In this document: positions 26,171 to 38,469 of the stretch, in pieces
Numbering within the stretch: position 1 is the first letter of the stretch
Layout: every line of letters begins with the position of its first letter
Origin: Sesamum alatum
Taxonomy: Eukaryota; Streptophyta; Magnoliopsida; Lamiales; Pedaliaceae
Assembly (NCBI GenBank): GCA_034509735.1
Contig: JACGWO010000003.1
Location: 38,610,873 to 38,674,872 of the forward strand
Length of the DNA stretch: 64,000 nucleotides
Direction: 5' to 3'
The notes under the pieces: generated by a model
Databases searched by the model: none
What the model was told of the DNA's origin: nothing
Seen by the model: only the letters and a program-made list of their open reading frames with translations
Made by a program: the position numbers and the translations under genes

Positions 26171-27890
26171 ATGGAGGGGACTTCGAATGGAGAAGAACCC
26201 ACGTCGTGGGAAGAGCTTTACAACATCAATTTGATGCCTTCGGAGATTTTCTTGAAGTTCAGGAAAGAAATTCAGGGGTTTCGTGTTGGCGTTAACTTGG
26301 AGGTGTTTATTCAATTGACTTTTACTTGCTGTAAATTCTTGATAGCCCGTTATCTTTATAAATCCGAATCTGGTATGAATTATAATGTAATCCCAACTCC
26401 AAGAATTGGGATAACAAGTTTCTCAGATTGAAGTTGAAGTTCAATCAGTTGATTGTTGTGGTTATTGATTAAGCTGAAGTTTAGTATGTATATAGATTTT
26501 GGTGAAATTTTGCTTTTTTGTACTTTCTGCTACTGAAACTTTGATCGGTAAGAAATGATTATGCATGTTTGGATTTCATCAATTCATTGCCTTGAAAGAA
26601 TTTGCCACTCCGGCCGATGAATATGCTCCTGTTTTGGTTTCCAATGTTTCTCCAGCATATGACATGCAGACTGTTATGTATAATAGCCCTCACTTGATGT
26701 GAATTTGCATATGATGTTCATTTTGGTTTTTCTCTGCCCGCGATGATAATTCAAGTGCAGTGATTGCTCTGCCCACGATGATAATTCAAGTGCAGAGAAA
26801 TTGAGTGAACCATGACAGGACACAACGAATTATGTCTAGATATCGCTCGGTTTTGATACTTTTTCTGACTCAGTGAAGTGGGATCGAATATGAATTCCAG
26901 AACAGTATATGAGTTTATTTTCGTACACTATAGGTGGCAACTGTAGATGAAACTGCTGCTGTGTGTTTGATGCTTGTTGTGTTGTAATCTCAAGTTGTGC
27001 CTCAGGGGTATACAGTGGTCAATCAGTATGCAATAGAACGAAATCGTGCTGTTATAGGTGCATGGATCTTTTATTCCTTATGCTGAGTATGGTTGATTTT
27101 GTTTTTATGAGGATATACCCGGTGCTTCCCATCTCAATTCTGGATTCTTTGCTTCAATGTAGTTGTATAATGCCCCTCTGAACGACTACCACGCAAAACT
27201 GGTTTTGAAACCTTTAGCCAATGAGCGGAAATGGAAGCTAATATATGAGCCTTTATACCAGGATGTGCAGCTTGTTTCCAAGAAAATCCCGATCACGAAG
27301 TTCCTTAACCTTCAGGTGTTGATCTGGTCTTATCTCTTTTGCCTGTTTCTTTTGCTATCAGGATCCAATTACAGTAAATAAAGTTTAACTAGTGCAGGTA
27401 GGAGTAGGTCATAGCTTTCAGTTACATGCAACAGGCTGGAAATGGAAGCTGACAACATGTTTGGGTGGAGATGGTATATCTAGGATTCGGAATAAAACAT
27501 CCCTTGGTTTGTGTCCTGGAGTGGATTTCCGTTTTGGGTGGAGGGCTGATTATGTTCTCCCTGAAATTACTGGGTAAGTTAGTTTCTACGTCCGATTCTC
27601 CTGGTTTGCATTAAATAACACTGCCCGGATCGAAATCTTTCAAATATGAAGTTCTTGTATCAACAAAAGTTGATATGTCATATGATGTTGAGTTATGCTG
27701 TTGCCTTTGCTTTAAGGTGATTTACTTCATAGTTAGTTTTTCCTTAGTGTGCTTCAAAACGCTATTGCTGAAAATTGTCTTCTACAGGGGCGTGGGCAGT
27801 GATGAACCGTTGTTTAACATGAAATCTGGACGCTTACAGGCATCTCTCGACAGAATCGAGGCCATCTTCACCCAAACTGATGAAGAATGA
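26171..27890 (+). CDS. Small conserved plant protein, function unknown
   Basis: Four exons, 26171-26302, 27163-27315, 27398-27573 and 27788-27890, give 187 residues with all junctions in phase. The protein opens MEGTSNGEEPTSWEELYNIN, then LMPSEIFLKFRKEIQGFRVG. It has a central LVLKPLANERKWKLIYEP segment and a C-terminal half rich in aromatic and Gly residues (VGVGHSFQLHATGWKWKL, GVDFRFGWRADYVLPEITG) that could form beta-strands. I recognise it as a single-domain family conserved in land plants and usually annotated by a DUF number; no activity is known to me. No signal peptide or clear membrane helix is seen. Intron 1 carries a small tandem repeat (26732). Confidence 0.85.
26732..26795. repeat. 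Two-copy 35-bp tandem repeat in intron 1
   Basis: CTCTGCCC-CGATGATAATTCAAGTGCAG occurs at 26732 and 26767 with one mismatch, inside intron 1 of the 26171-27890 gene. Confidence 0.8.
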
Positions 27891-29390
27891 CTTGAATTGG
27901 TACTTTACCTGCTACTTTTGTTTAGTTAAGAAGTTCAAACATGCCAAAGAAATCTGTATTCAACTTACGCGTGGAAATGAACTAGTTAATGGTCACACAT
28001 AACTATTGTGTGCATAGTAAACAGAAAAAGAAAAAGGTAAAAGAAAACAAGACATAAAACCCCCTGTTGGCGCCTAATATGTTGCAAGGAAAGATATACC
28101 TGATTTCCATTAGGCCGACTGCTGCATGCAGATTGTGCTGCTTCTGCTTTATGTACTGAAAACACATTCAACATCCCGACCTTGTTATTACTCCGGCAGT
28201 TATCCATGTATTACACAATTTTTCAATACCTTAGTATGACAACAACTTGCTCGAGCTAGCCACCATAGACAGCACTCTAGCTGCCTTGCCCTCTCCATTT
28301 TCTTAACGGTACCTCTGTTAGATTCTTGCCTTGAGCCGGAGAAGGATGAACCTTGTCCGTTCTTCTCCAGTTTGCTCCACATCAATTTGTTAGCACGAAG
28401 AAAAATGCAGCTACGAACTCAAGCACATGATGAAAACAAGAGAATGCCTAAAATTTCTTATTCATGCCTCTTCTTCTCATCTTTTTCATTGTTTCTGATT
28501 CAACCAAATCTCTTCTGGTTGCCAGCTTGTGGTACATTATGATAGCAGGTATGCAAATTGTAGTCGAGGAAAAGGCAAGGAGCAACGACTTTGCATATTG
28601 GTTATTCGTGCTGCTATACTGCTGTCGCTGTGTAAAGCATATTCTTCTTGTTGCAGTATCATTTAGATGTGGTGTTAGTTTGTTTCTTAGCAGTTCTCTT
28701 TACCCCATTATTAATTCCCACCTGGATCGAAGAGGGATCCAATTTGAGGTCTGGGGTCTGAAGACATGTAGACTGAATTTTGGTTTCCACATGCTCTGTA
28801 ATTACTCCTGTTATTAAAAATTTGTTTCATTTCACCTTTTCTTCTACTTCGTCTTTTTCAATAGCTCGTGAACAGGGGGTTGGTGCAACTTGGCTTTTGC
28901 TCAACAGCAACCATAGTCGCGTACTTGATATCTGTACTTGTCATTTAAGGTTCCATCAATTCTTTTAACATTCTACGTAGACTTGAGTTTGACACTAGTG
29001 CAGAATGTAATATCAGAAAGTGTTACATTAGAATCCCAGACTCCTACGTTTGCGTTGGGGCGCATAGATTGTGTTCATGCACCTCTCCTTAAACAGGGAA
29101 TCAGAGGATTTCAAAATGTGTTCAAATGCAATCTTATGTTACTGCCAATCATCCAGGGATGTTGTCGTTCGCATTTCACAACTATGCAGCTTACCAGCCT
29201 GCCTGCAAGCAATAACATTCGGTAAGTTTTATATCTTAACTAGTTTTGTCTCTCCGCTAAGTGTGCATGGGAATGCTGAGATGTTTCTCTTATGAGTTGT
29301 TGGTAGAGCTCAACATCTGCAGGTACTTGTCCATCTTATACCTCATTCTGTAGCCTTATGCATTTGCTCTCAGGTGACCAACCTGGACAA
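27891..29390. other. Spacer with possible unassigned transcript parts
   Basis: No gene can be named. A stretch at 29003-29220 is bounded by an acceptor-like TAGTGCAG and a donor-like CG/GTAAGT and is open for about 70 codons. Minus-strand sequence near 28390-28090 is also open in pieces. Neither has a domain I recognise. Confidence 0.35.
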
Positions 29391-29394
29391 AATT

Positions 29395-29640
29395 TGTCGA
29401 TTTCAACGACCCCCTAAGGTTAGGTCTAGTTATACAAACACTCTCAACCTTTTGCAAAATTACAAAGTACACACCTCAATATATTTATCTCGGGGTGTGC
29501 TTGTACATTCTTACCTCTAAATAGAAAGTGTATTTGTTATTACAATTATAATTTTATGTATTTGTAATTTTGCAAAGGGTAGTGTGTATTTGTGTAATTA
29601 GACCTAACGTCAAGGGTATCGATGTAATTATTTACTCTTA
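29395..29640. mobile_element. MITE-like inverted-repeat element
   Basis: AGGTCTAGTTATACAAAC and TTTTGCAAAATTACAAA on the left are matched inverted on the right (TAATTTTGCAAAGG and GTAATTAGACCTAACGTC). There is no ORF. It is of the same terminal style as the element at 4983. Confidence 0.6.
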
Positions 29641-29689
29641 AAAAATACATGCATGAGTGTGCATATTACAAAATTGAAGAGCTGATAAC

Positions 29690-29900
29690 AATTTGAATAA
29701 AATACATCGACATCTTTAAGATTATGCTTAATTGCACCAACACCCCTTGGCCGTTGTAAAATTACAGGCACACGCCTTGAAGGGGTGTAAATGTACCAAG
29801 GGGTGTTTGTGCAAAATTTGACTCATCAATAGGGGGTGTATTTGTAATTACAACTAAAATCTTAAAGAGTGTACTTGTAATTTTACAAACTAGCTGACGT
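29690..29900. mobile_element. MITE-like inverted-repeat element, second copy
   Basis: The left arm (TACATCGACATCTTTAAGAT...TGTAAAATTACAGGCAC) pairs with a right arm containing TGTACTTGTAATTTTACA. It is non-coding and lies next to the similar element at 29395. Confidence 0.45.
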
Positions 29901-30514
29901 GGCATGCCATTCTTGTGTGCATGTAATAAATAATCTTTCATATTTTAAAGTATATTATAAATAAGAATAATTCGGATGCATCAATGAGAACGAGGGCCAA
30001 AGCTAAGATATATAATTATCATATTTAAAAATTAGTGTGACGGTGTGATTATTTATTGTATGTATGCTGGATGATGTGCTACGATGACTAGTGATTATAA
30101 ATACAAACCAACAATCATATCTCCAAATTATTCCAATCCTCAAAACAAAGGACCCCACAAACACATACTTCCTCAATTTCCTCAACATGTCCTGGAGTAT
30201 GTTCCACTTCGGTCATGGTATCAATTTTTGTGGTTGCCCAATGGTCGCTTATTTCCAACTTTCTTTGTGTTCCACAACATGAGACCTGCCCCCATCTACA
30301 AATGAATGGTGTAGATGAAACCTGTGGAAGTATCTGTGGTCTACAAAACTTCAAGTGGAGCCACACTTATATAGTATAAGTAATGTTGTATGAATTGATT
30401 ACGTCAATTACACGACTAAGTGTAATTTGCTTAATTTATTCTTGTTCCTTGCGCGAGTATCACATAGTAAAGCCCTGTTGCAAGAAAGCAAGAAACTTGG
30501 GAGAGAGAAGCTTA

Positions 30515-32535
30515 ATGTCGATGATCGCTCTACAGAGGCCACATTTCTCAAGAACGTCGAGCCATGGAATACAGGTTCATCGTAGCTTGCCAAGAATTTC
30601 ATCCTCATGGACAATGTGAGTGGATTCAGTTTCATTTGTACATGGATTTTTTGTTGCAGAAGAGCAATGATGTCTATAGAATGTGCTAAAATTGCTTTAA
30701 ACTGGCAGGGTGAGTTCCAAATCCGCCCCGGCTAGGAAGGAAAAAGTATCCATTCCTGAACTTGATAAGTTTAGTCCTTCAAACATAAAATTCGACGGAC
30801 TGCAGCAAACCGATGGAGCAGCCATTCAAGGAGATACACTTGAATTCAGGCAGTTTGTAGCACGCGAGGCTCAAACCGACGAAGAATATTGGGTCAGTGA
30901 CATTTCCTTTTTCCCGAATATATAGCAAAATCAGGTCATCCGTTGCGTTTTCAAGTTAAATCAGGGCTAATTTGCAGTAGTGGTTATGTACCGATTTTTC
31001 TGCTAGACGGCAGCATGGCTAAGAGCAGAGAGTCACTGGGAGGAATGGGAAAATGACCGGTGTGCACGACGTTTTATTCAACCTGCCATTTGATCACAAT
31101 CTTGTAGAAGAAAAATTAAACTGATCTATGATCACTGCTGCTTCTTGATCTTTTACCTTATGATGCAGATATGCTGAGAACTGCAAACGTAAATTCGCAG
31201 AACAGGTAGGAGAGATTGGCCTTTTTGGCTTACGTACGATGCACGTATTAGGCTATTAAGCATAAACATTGTATTCTTAATTCTCTATTGTACAGGAGTT
31301 CAGTTCCATGAAAAGGAGATACAGTACACATCTGGGAGAGAAATGCAAATGCATTGTGATGGTAACGATTCTTCTCTTTCGGTAGCTGTGCTACTACGTT
31401 TTTCACTACTTCATTTCCAGCTTAATCTATGTAGTTTCTCGACAATTTCTTTTCCTAAGACGAGCCAACGTTAACTCGTCTCATAACAAATATGCGGAGC
31501 CTGAACTCTGCAAGAAAATCTTGATTTAACAAAACTATCAGGTAAAGGAGGACAATAGAAACGTGCAAAGTAGCATGTGGAAGAGTGTCATTGGAACGTT
31601 GGACTTGAGCGTTCGATCTTTCTCACACGGGGAGACCTTTCCAGGGGTAAGAAGCCAATTTAGTTCGCAAAAAATCTGTCCATCCATGGACATTGTTTTC
31701 TGCCCCATACCGAAAGTAATTTGCCTTTTCAACAGGAACAGGTTAAATCTCCTCTTTTCTGCTTCATCAATAGCAAAGCCTCCAGCAGATACGGCTACAT
31801 TGCAAACTTATGCGTTGCTAGATCAGAACGTCGACAGGGGATCGCAAGCAGTATGCTGCACTTTGCCGTTTCCTCAGCCAAGAAAGAGGGTAAATCTATC
31901 ACAGCTATTCACTCAGATAATGTGAATCAAGATAGCATCCATTGTGAGGTTGATTTGTAGTTGTTCCAGGTGCAGAGAAGGTGTTTGTGCATGTTTATAG
32001 AAATAACAAAGCTGCTCAGGGCCTCTACCAGAAGATGGGATTTGAGGTATCATCACATTGAACTGTCTGTTGAGTCTATTTCTTCGACCGGTAAAATTAC
32101 ACTCTTAGTCCCATAAGATAGGGGGTTCAACAGTTTTAATCTTCTGTTTTACGGGATTTTCGAAATGGTCCCAAAATTGGAAAGATTCGACACATTTAGT
32201 CCTCACTGATCCCAAATTGAGAAAACTCAACATATTTAGTCTCTCTACTTTATGGGATTTACGGACTAAATATGTCGACTTTCTCAAATTTGTGATCATT
32301 TTGAAATTCCTGTAAAGCGTAGGACTAAATTTGTCGAGGTTTTTCAATTTTGGGACCATTTTAAAAATCTCATTTAACAAAGAACTAAAAGTATTCAACC
32401 TTTTATCCTGTGGGACTAAAAGTATACTTTTAATTCCAGGTTGTGGATGCAGCAAGCTCTCAGCTCTCGGCGGATCAGATGTATTTGCTATGCCTTGAAG
32501 CTCCAAACTACGTGGGGAATTTTTCATTTGACTAG
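30515..32535 (+). CDS. GCN5-related N-acetyltransferase (GNAT), probably plastid-targeted
   Basis: Nine exons: 30515-30615, 30709-30892, 31007-31059, 31169-31205, 31296-31361, 31542-31646, 31736-31889, 31970-32046 and 32440-32535, giving 290 residues with every junction in phase. The first 40 or so residues (MSMIALQRPHFSRTSSHGIQ...) are Ser/Arg-rich and nearly acid-free, like a chloroplast transit peptide. The GNAT core follows: SVIGTLDLSVR (beta-4), YIANLCVARSERRQGIAS with the acetyl-CoA pyrophosphate-binding RRQGIA at 214-219, then VFVHVYRNNKAAQGLYQKMGFE. Relatives in Arabidopsis (GNAT6/GNAT10 group) acetylate protein N-termini and lysines in plastids. The substrate here is inferred. The start of exon 1 is the least certain part. 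Intron 8 contains a MITE. Confidence 0.85.
32088..32432. mobile_element. MITE inside the last intron of the GNAT gene
   Basis: The left arm (CTTAGTCCCATAAGATAGGGG...GAAATGGTCCCAAAATTGGAAA) pairs with the inverted right arm (TTTCAATTTTGGGACCATTTTAAAA...GTGGGACTAAAAGTATA). A second inverted pair lies inside. The right end stops within about 8 bases of the acceptor AG at 32438-32439, so the polypyrimidine/branch region is made partly of element DNA. Confidence 0.7.
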
Positions 32536-34089
32536 TAAAATGCACACGCAATGTGCGTGACGTATAACTTTCTTTTTTTCTAAAAAATAAATAAATTACA
32601 TTTAAAAAGGATCTCGTAAAAAATTTAAAAAATTACTTACTATTTTATCTTAAAGATGGGAGGATTATAGAAATAATAACTCAAAGTAAATAAATTCATT
32701 AGCTAATCTTAAAATGCTTTTAATTGTAATTTATAATATATTTATTCATAATATCTACGCACTGAAAAGAATTATGCTTCTTTTAATTAATTTGCCAACA
32801 ATATATATTTTTTTAATTCTTGTTCATTCTTAAATCATATTATGTGTATTAATTCATTGCGTAGATACAAATATACTTTATACATAAATATATGATTGCT
32901 TGACATTACCACTTTGTTTTATTAATTGATTCTAACTGTCAATTTTTCTAGTAATTATCTTTATGTATTTGAATAAACTACTTATGTTCTTGTGGTCCTA
33001 AAAAGGATGTTGGTTTGAGATCTTCATTTGCAATTTCAAGAAAAAGAACCATCTTTATATTTGTTTAAAGAAATAAAGAATTAGATGCATATAAAAATCT
33101 TATATTTTGTGTATCTTTGAATAATGTAATTATTTTTCTATTTTTCACCCCCCCCTTTTTTTTAATGTATGAACCACATTAAAATATTTAAAGGGGGATG
33201 AGTGGCATTTGTTCCGACTATACCCTTTAAATGAATAATATCAATATATTCTTTGGAAGAAATGATTAATATTTTATTTTTTTGCAAACCATATGTAAAA
33301 TAATATTATTATTGTTCCTATATTTTGCTCACTAGACATCCACATACTTTTGTACAATAAGAATTGAGAAAGTAATGTGTTGAGTTTTCATGGTGAATTG
33401 TAAAATAAATTGATCAATCATTGAATCCCTAATTAAAGCCTATAATAAACTTGGCATTACATGTGTTCAAAGCATATTCGCATAAGTATCCATACCAAAT
33501 TCAGGCTTTATGCACTTTGATGAATTGATCTACGATATATAAAACATAAAGTTGTTCTTTTATTATTAACTGATTGAGGTAAAACATGTTCAAATACGGC
33601 CCAATTGGGAAACAAACATATTAAGACACATAGTATTCAAGCTCAATGGAAGTGATTCCAAGCTGTAAGCCAAAGTTTGTTTATGCCCATAAAAAGGGGC
33701 TTTTACCATACATCAAGTCATCACATTCAACAAACATATAGAAAATTTATAGGACTCAAGTCCAAAGCAAGTCTTTCAGCCATGACGAAGCTCTGCACCG
33801 CGAAAGTTTTACATCGTCATTGTATTAACTTCAAGGCTTGATACCATATTTTAAGGTGACATGTAATTTGCAAAGTCGTGGGAGATTATACATCTACATT
33901 CAAGAATAAGTTTCAAGCCTTTGGGTCGACAGTGGGAGCAAAGAATTAGAGGATTATTTGCATTCACAGAGATTGTAGCACTTTTTCATTTAAATTTATA
34001 AAATTTTATTATGTTCATGTTATTCTTAGTCTCATAATTCTTTTTCAAAGAGGTGAATATTTTGTGCGAACAAATACAACTTTTTGAGA

Positions 34090-34140
<51 letters not shown>

Positions 34141-34480
34141 TTCCTGTTTCCTCATTTGAATATTAGGTCCAAATAAAGTTTAAAATCATCACAAAAGGGG
34201 GAAAGATGCATATTATTTTTTCTTTTCTTTTTTTTTTAATTTTTTTTTATTTTGCTCTTTTATCTTTATGTTGATTGTGAGAGACAAACTTTACTAATGG
34301 ATTGCATTAAAATTGTGCAAAAGAATACAAGTTTTTTTTTTAAAAAAAAATATTTGCTTATTTCTTGTGAGTTGAATTTAGTCATACGTACGTGATTCAT
34401 TTTATATATCTGCATGTACTGAATAATTACATATATAGAAAATGGATTACTCATTCAATCCTAATGATAAAACCATCTAC
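32536..34480. other. AT-rich spacer
   Basis: No gene. An (ATT)n microsatellite lies at about 34098-34141. The stretch 33560-33960 is less AT-rich and has CATAAAAAGGGGCTTTTACC followed by CATCAAGTCATCACATTC, a promoter/leader look typical of retroelements. It may be a solo LTR or the end of the pararetroviral remnant, but I cannot show it. Confidence 0.4.
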
Positions 34481-34499
34481 ACTGAATTTCATACCATTA

Positions 34500-37400
34500 C
34501 CTTTTCTTCCCAATGGTTTATGATCTTCGAGGAAATTTAACCCCAAAGTCATAATTCAATTTTCTTGACCCGCAACCCTGGTAACCACGATCTCGTGGCC
34601 TGTTATTTCTAGCATGCCTTTGCCTTATTGGAAATGATATAAGTCATGACAAGAAAAATAATTTCCTTTTTCAGTAATGTCAAATACAACTTGAATTTGT
34701 GTCGAACCTTCGAGTCATCTAATTTTTCATTATCAAATCTAATTGCCTGAGGATTTAACACTTTTAAGTTTCTTCTCTTTACCTTTTGTAGCCTATGATC
34801 CTATCTTCCAAAAACGACATCCGACTACTAAATTCACCTCTAGAACTAAGTAATCGATCTAAAATTGGGTGATCTTTAATCAAGATACCAATATCATCTA
34901 TATCTAGGTATCCTAATGGGACCTAGTGTCATTTTCTTAGCAAATTCATTCTCAATATACTTTTTCCTAAGAAACAAATCAGAATGATTTGGAAAGGACG
35001 TAAACTATTCCATATGTTATAAAATAAGGTATATCTCATCTTTTCATAAGATTTTTTCTCTTAAAATCCTGATGAAGGGTTAAAACTTACACTACAATCT
35101 TGGTTGACTAGGTTGTATGCAATTCTGGGATTAATATCAAACATTAATTTTCTCTGCATTCAAATTTTCTATCATTGTTCCAAGACAACATCTCTTAAGT
35201 TATTGATTCTTCTATTCATTATTGATAAGTATATTTCTGAATCAATTTTTTTTTCTTAAAAGTTTCTTTTATTACTACTTCAATAGTTCCTATGTGGATC
35301 CATTTCATAGTAACAACTACTTCTCTAAGCTTAATTCTTTAAAAATTTCTTCTTTAGGAGTAAGTTGCATTTCCACACATTACCGGTTAGTTCTATAGGA
35401 ATACAAGCTCACATGAACTTACTTTATAGATCATATTATGCTTTCTCTGGTTTAGTCCAATATGGTTGAGGACCCTACCGATCCCCCCAATTTTAAATCC
35501 ATCATATGGATTAAGATTGGAGTCTTGATGCATGATTCTTTCATGATTTTATTTGACACTGTCATCCTTGAAGAGAATCATAACAGGCTTTTAGAGGTTT
35601 GAAGCCTATCGCCTTCACCGCAATTATTCTAATTCAGTTGAATATCCATTATCTGAGAGAAGATCCTCAAATTGGTAGATGGGTATCAAATCTCCATAAT
35701 AAACTACATCTAGGATGTCATCCGTGGCTTCAAAATTTTGTAATTCACCATGTTTTTGCGAGTATTCTGGTGATATATATATGCTCCACATGTCTAGTAG
35801 TTACAATCTTTAAAACTTTCATTTACTTTGGTGTGAGCTCATTGAAGTTCTTCTCGCAGGGGTTCTTCCTATAGATCTTGCATCTATTCGTCTAAATCCT
35901 TGATATGAAGCCCTTTTTGGTTTGTTCTTTGTCAAGATTATTATGACCCAACCTTTGGAAAGAGGATTTTTTTGGAACTTCTTGAGTAGGAGTCACTGCT
36001 CTTCTTATTATTTTTTTTTTCCTCGCTTGACCTCCTATAATAGTTGGAAAATTATTATTATCACAACTAAGAAGGGTTGTTTTCATTTTACCTCTCAGTC
36101 TTTTCATGTTCTTTTAGGTGGATGCTTGGCAACACCAAATTATCTTTGAGAAAAGACATTCTCCTTGCTACCGAATCCAACTAATCTTCGGGTACTTTGT
36201 ATGATTGGATCAATATTTTCCTCTATGGACTACAAATCATTTCAAAGAACATAGAGGCAACTATTTATGTTGCTACTCCACTTTGAAAGAAATACTTACA
36301 GAATCAATAGATACATTCATCTATTGCACAAATATTTCTTAATTGGACCAAAGAGAGCTTGTGAGTACTCTCTAGCCTTCGTAGTTCTACTTCTTTTGAA
36401 GTATCCATCTCCCTTGAAATGCATTTTAATCAGCCTTTTGAGTCTTTTTGCAATTGCACTTTTGGACTTTGCGGCCAGAATACTTTCTTTGATATCTTTC
36501 GGGCATTATCCCAAAATATTTGCTTTGATATCTTCTGAGGTCTTATCCTAGTCGACTTTCACAGAACCCTCCATGGTTAACTCCAATAGTCGTATGAAGT
36601 TCTCCTTGTTGGAGTTTCGATGTGGTTACTGCTATCTTCATGGCTTCAACCAATTTGTCTATCAACTTCTCAATGTTTCAAAAGTTGATGGTATCTAGGT
36701 TAAGTATAGGGCCATGTGGGTGCAAGGGCTAAAGCATCGTCCTTGCCCATGGTGTATTTTCAGGCACTCTCCATAGATTTTTTCTCGAATTCTCTCTTAA
36801 TCTAGTTCCCATGAATAATAGGGTGGCGTTGGTATGAAAATTCGCACATACTCTCATTGAATGATCATTTGAACCTATATTCTATCCGGGGTGGTGGCTC
36901 TAGAGCGATTCCGTTGGTTTGGACATTAACTAAATCCACAATCTCAAGTTGAGAAAAGGATTATACTCCTGCAAATATGATAGATCTACCTTTGATATCT
37001 CTATTTTTTTTTTATTAATTTGAGTACTTCAAGGATTAGATCTCCCTGCATCTTTGTCTTTCGAACACCCATCATGTTTCCTTTTTGATGAAGAAGAGGT
37101 ACTAGTCTGAAGGCGTATGTGATAAGCTCCTGGTAGGATCTGGATCACGGGTATTCGTTTGGTTTCTCTTTCAATCTGTAACTTCGGCTTTCTGATTTAT
37201 AAGGTCCTTGTGTAGATCTGGGAGGATCTTACATCTTTTGGTTCAAGAGATCTCTTTTCATAGGTAGGTGAATTTATCTATGTTCATAGTCTTAAACTGT
37301 CTTTTTTGATTTCTCTTAGATCTTGAGAAATCTTTGAGGTATCCAGCTCGAGTTCTTGCCAATCAGTTCCTTTAATCAAAATTTAAAAACTGTAGACTTT

Positions 37401-37744
37401 CAGAAATTTACTAGATCCATATCCCCTTATTTGTATTTTACCCTGGATCTTGGTGAATTGTCGTCTTCTCACATGTATTTTTCGCATCTGTCCTCCTTCT
37501 CTTCTTTAAGAAGACCCCCTTTTTTCTCTTCCTTGACTCATTCTAACAACACGTCAATCTTCTTAAGAAATTTCTTGAAGAATTCCTTTTCTGTATTTCC
37601 AAAATTTGGAAATATTCCCTATTTTCATTGTAATTTGAACTTCCATTTGGTTCCATACTTTGAAAAATCTCATCTTTTAGGGATTAAAATATCAATATAT
37701 AATATAAATAAATATTTTTTCGATAAAACTAAGCTCTGATACCA
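34500..37744 (-). mobile_element. Decayed endogenous pararetrovirus-like (Caulimoviridae) remnant
   Basis: Read on the minus strand from a tRNA-Met-type primer site (37744-37733). Seen in order: a charged coiled-coil-like stretch (about 37650-37300); a region with coat-protein-like pieces and a Lys-rich patch (about 36600-35900); and at about 35380-35080 a stretch resembling the 30K-type movement protein core, broken across frames (MKWIHIGTIEVVIK, then MNRRINN and RIAYNL). A movement protein would exclude ordinary LTR retrotransposons. Every block is split by stops and frameshifts, no ORF exceeds about 100 codons, and no reverse transcriptase is recognised. No LTR is visible beside the primer site. 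Genus is unassigned, and the block order (coat-like before movement-like) is unusual, so it may be rearranged. It cannot be functional as it stands. Confidence 0.55.
37733..37744 (-). other. Primer-binding site, initiator tRNA-Met type
   Basis: The minus strand reads TGGTATCAGAGC, the 12-base sequence used as minus-strand primer site by plant pararetroviruses and many copia elements. It marks the 5' side of the remnant that runs toward lower coordinates. Confidence 0.75.
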
Positions 37745-37749
37745 TTCTG

Positions 37750-38465
37750 CGTGAGCATGGATAATAAAATGCGAAATGAGTAAAAATGAACTAAAAATGC
37801 TCAATAAAAGTTGTAAAGGGTAAAATTGTCCATAATATAGTCAGAGGACTAACCTTACCATTTTTTTAAAAGTTATAGGACTAAATTGATAAAGAGTATA
37901 CTTACAGAATCAAAATTAATCGTGGGTGAAGTTATCGGACTAAAGCATTATTTTTCGCTTTCTAATTCTTGAAGTTGATTGATTTGATACCACTAACTTT
38001 TAGTTATTTTTATGAAAATATTAATCTAATTAACTTGCATAAATTCTTGGTATAAATAAGTCTATTTAGTGTCATAAGGTCCTATAGTTATTTTAGATAT
38101 ATTTTAATATCGACTACGTACTCTATATAGATTTTAAATTTGATAGTTCGGTGTAATAGTATGTACTTATGTGTACTATTTTTCATCTTTTCACTTCAGC
38201 ATATTTTTATATAGAATACCTTTCTTTTCTTTTTTGACTTTTTGCTATTTTATTTCATTCTCTTGAATTCACTTTTGTACTTCCCACATTAATAAAATTG
38301 ATACTATTAATTTGTCCATTAAATACTATTTCTTTTTTGTACAATTTAATATCCAGAATGCATTATTTGTTGTTTTACTTTATGATATTGCTCATTATAA
38401 AATCATATATAAATAGTTTAGAGGAATTAGGAGTATGTACTACTAAATTGTATTAGCTTTTTGCT
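37750..38465. other. AT-rich spacer
   Basis: No gene or convincing LTR is seen upstream of the primer site. Confidence 0.4.
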
Positions 38466-38469
38466 TTGT

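Noticed and set aside
28200..28385. Minus-strand ORF with a Ser/Lys-rich peptide, possibly continuing at 28207-28090
   Set aside because: No domain recognised and exon limits uncertain; could be part of a non-coding transcript.
29003..29220. Possible isolated coding exon between acceptor- and donor-like sites
   Set aside because: No partner exons and no recognisable family; splice-like motifs alone are too weak.
33560..33960. Solo LTR or viral promoter with TATA-like CATAAAAAGGGG
   Set aside because: No paired terminus or target duplication found, so kept only as a remark.
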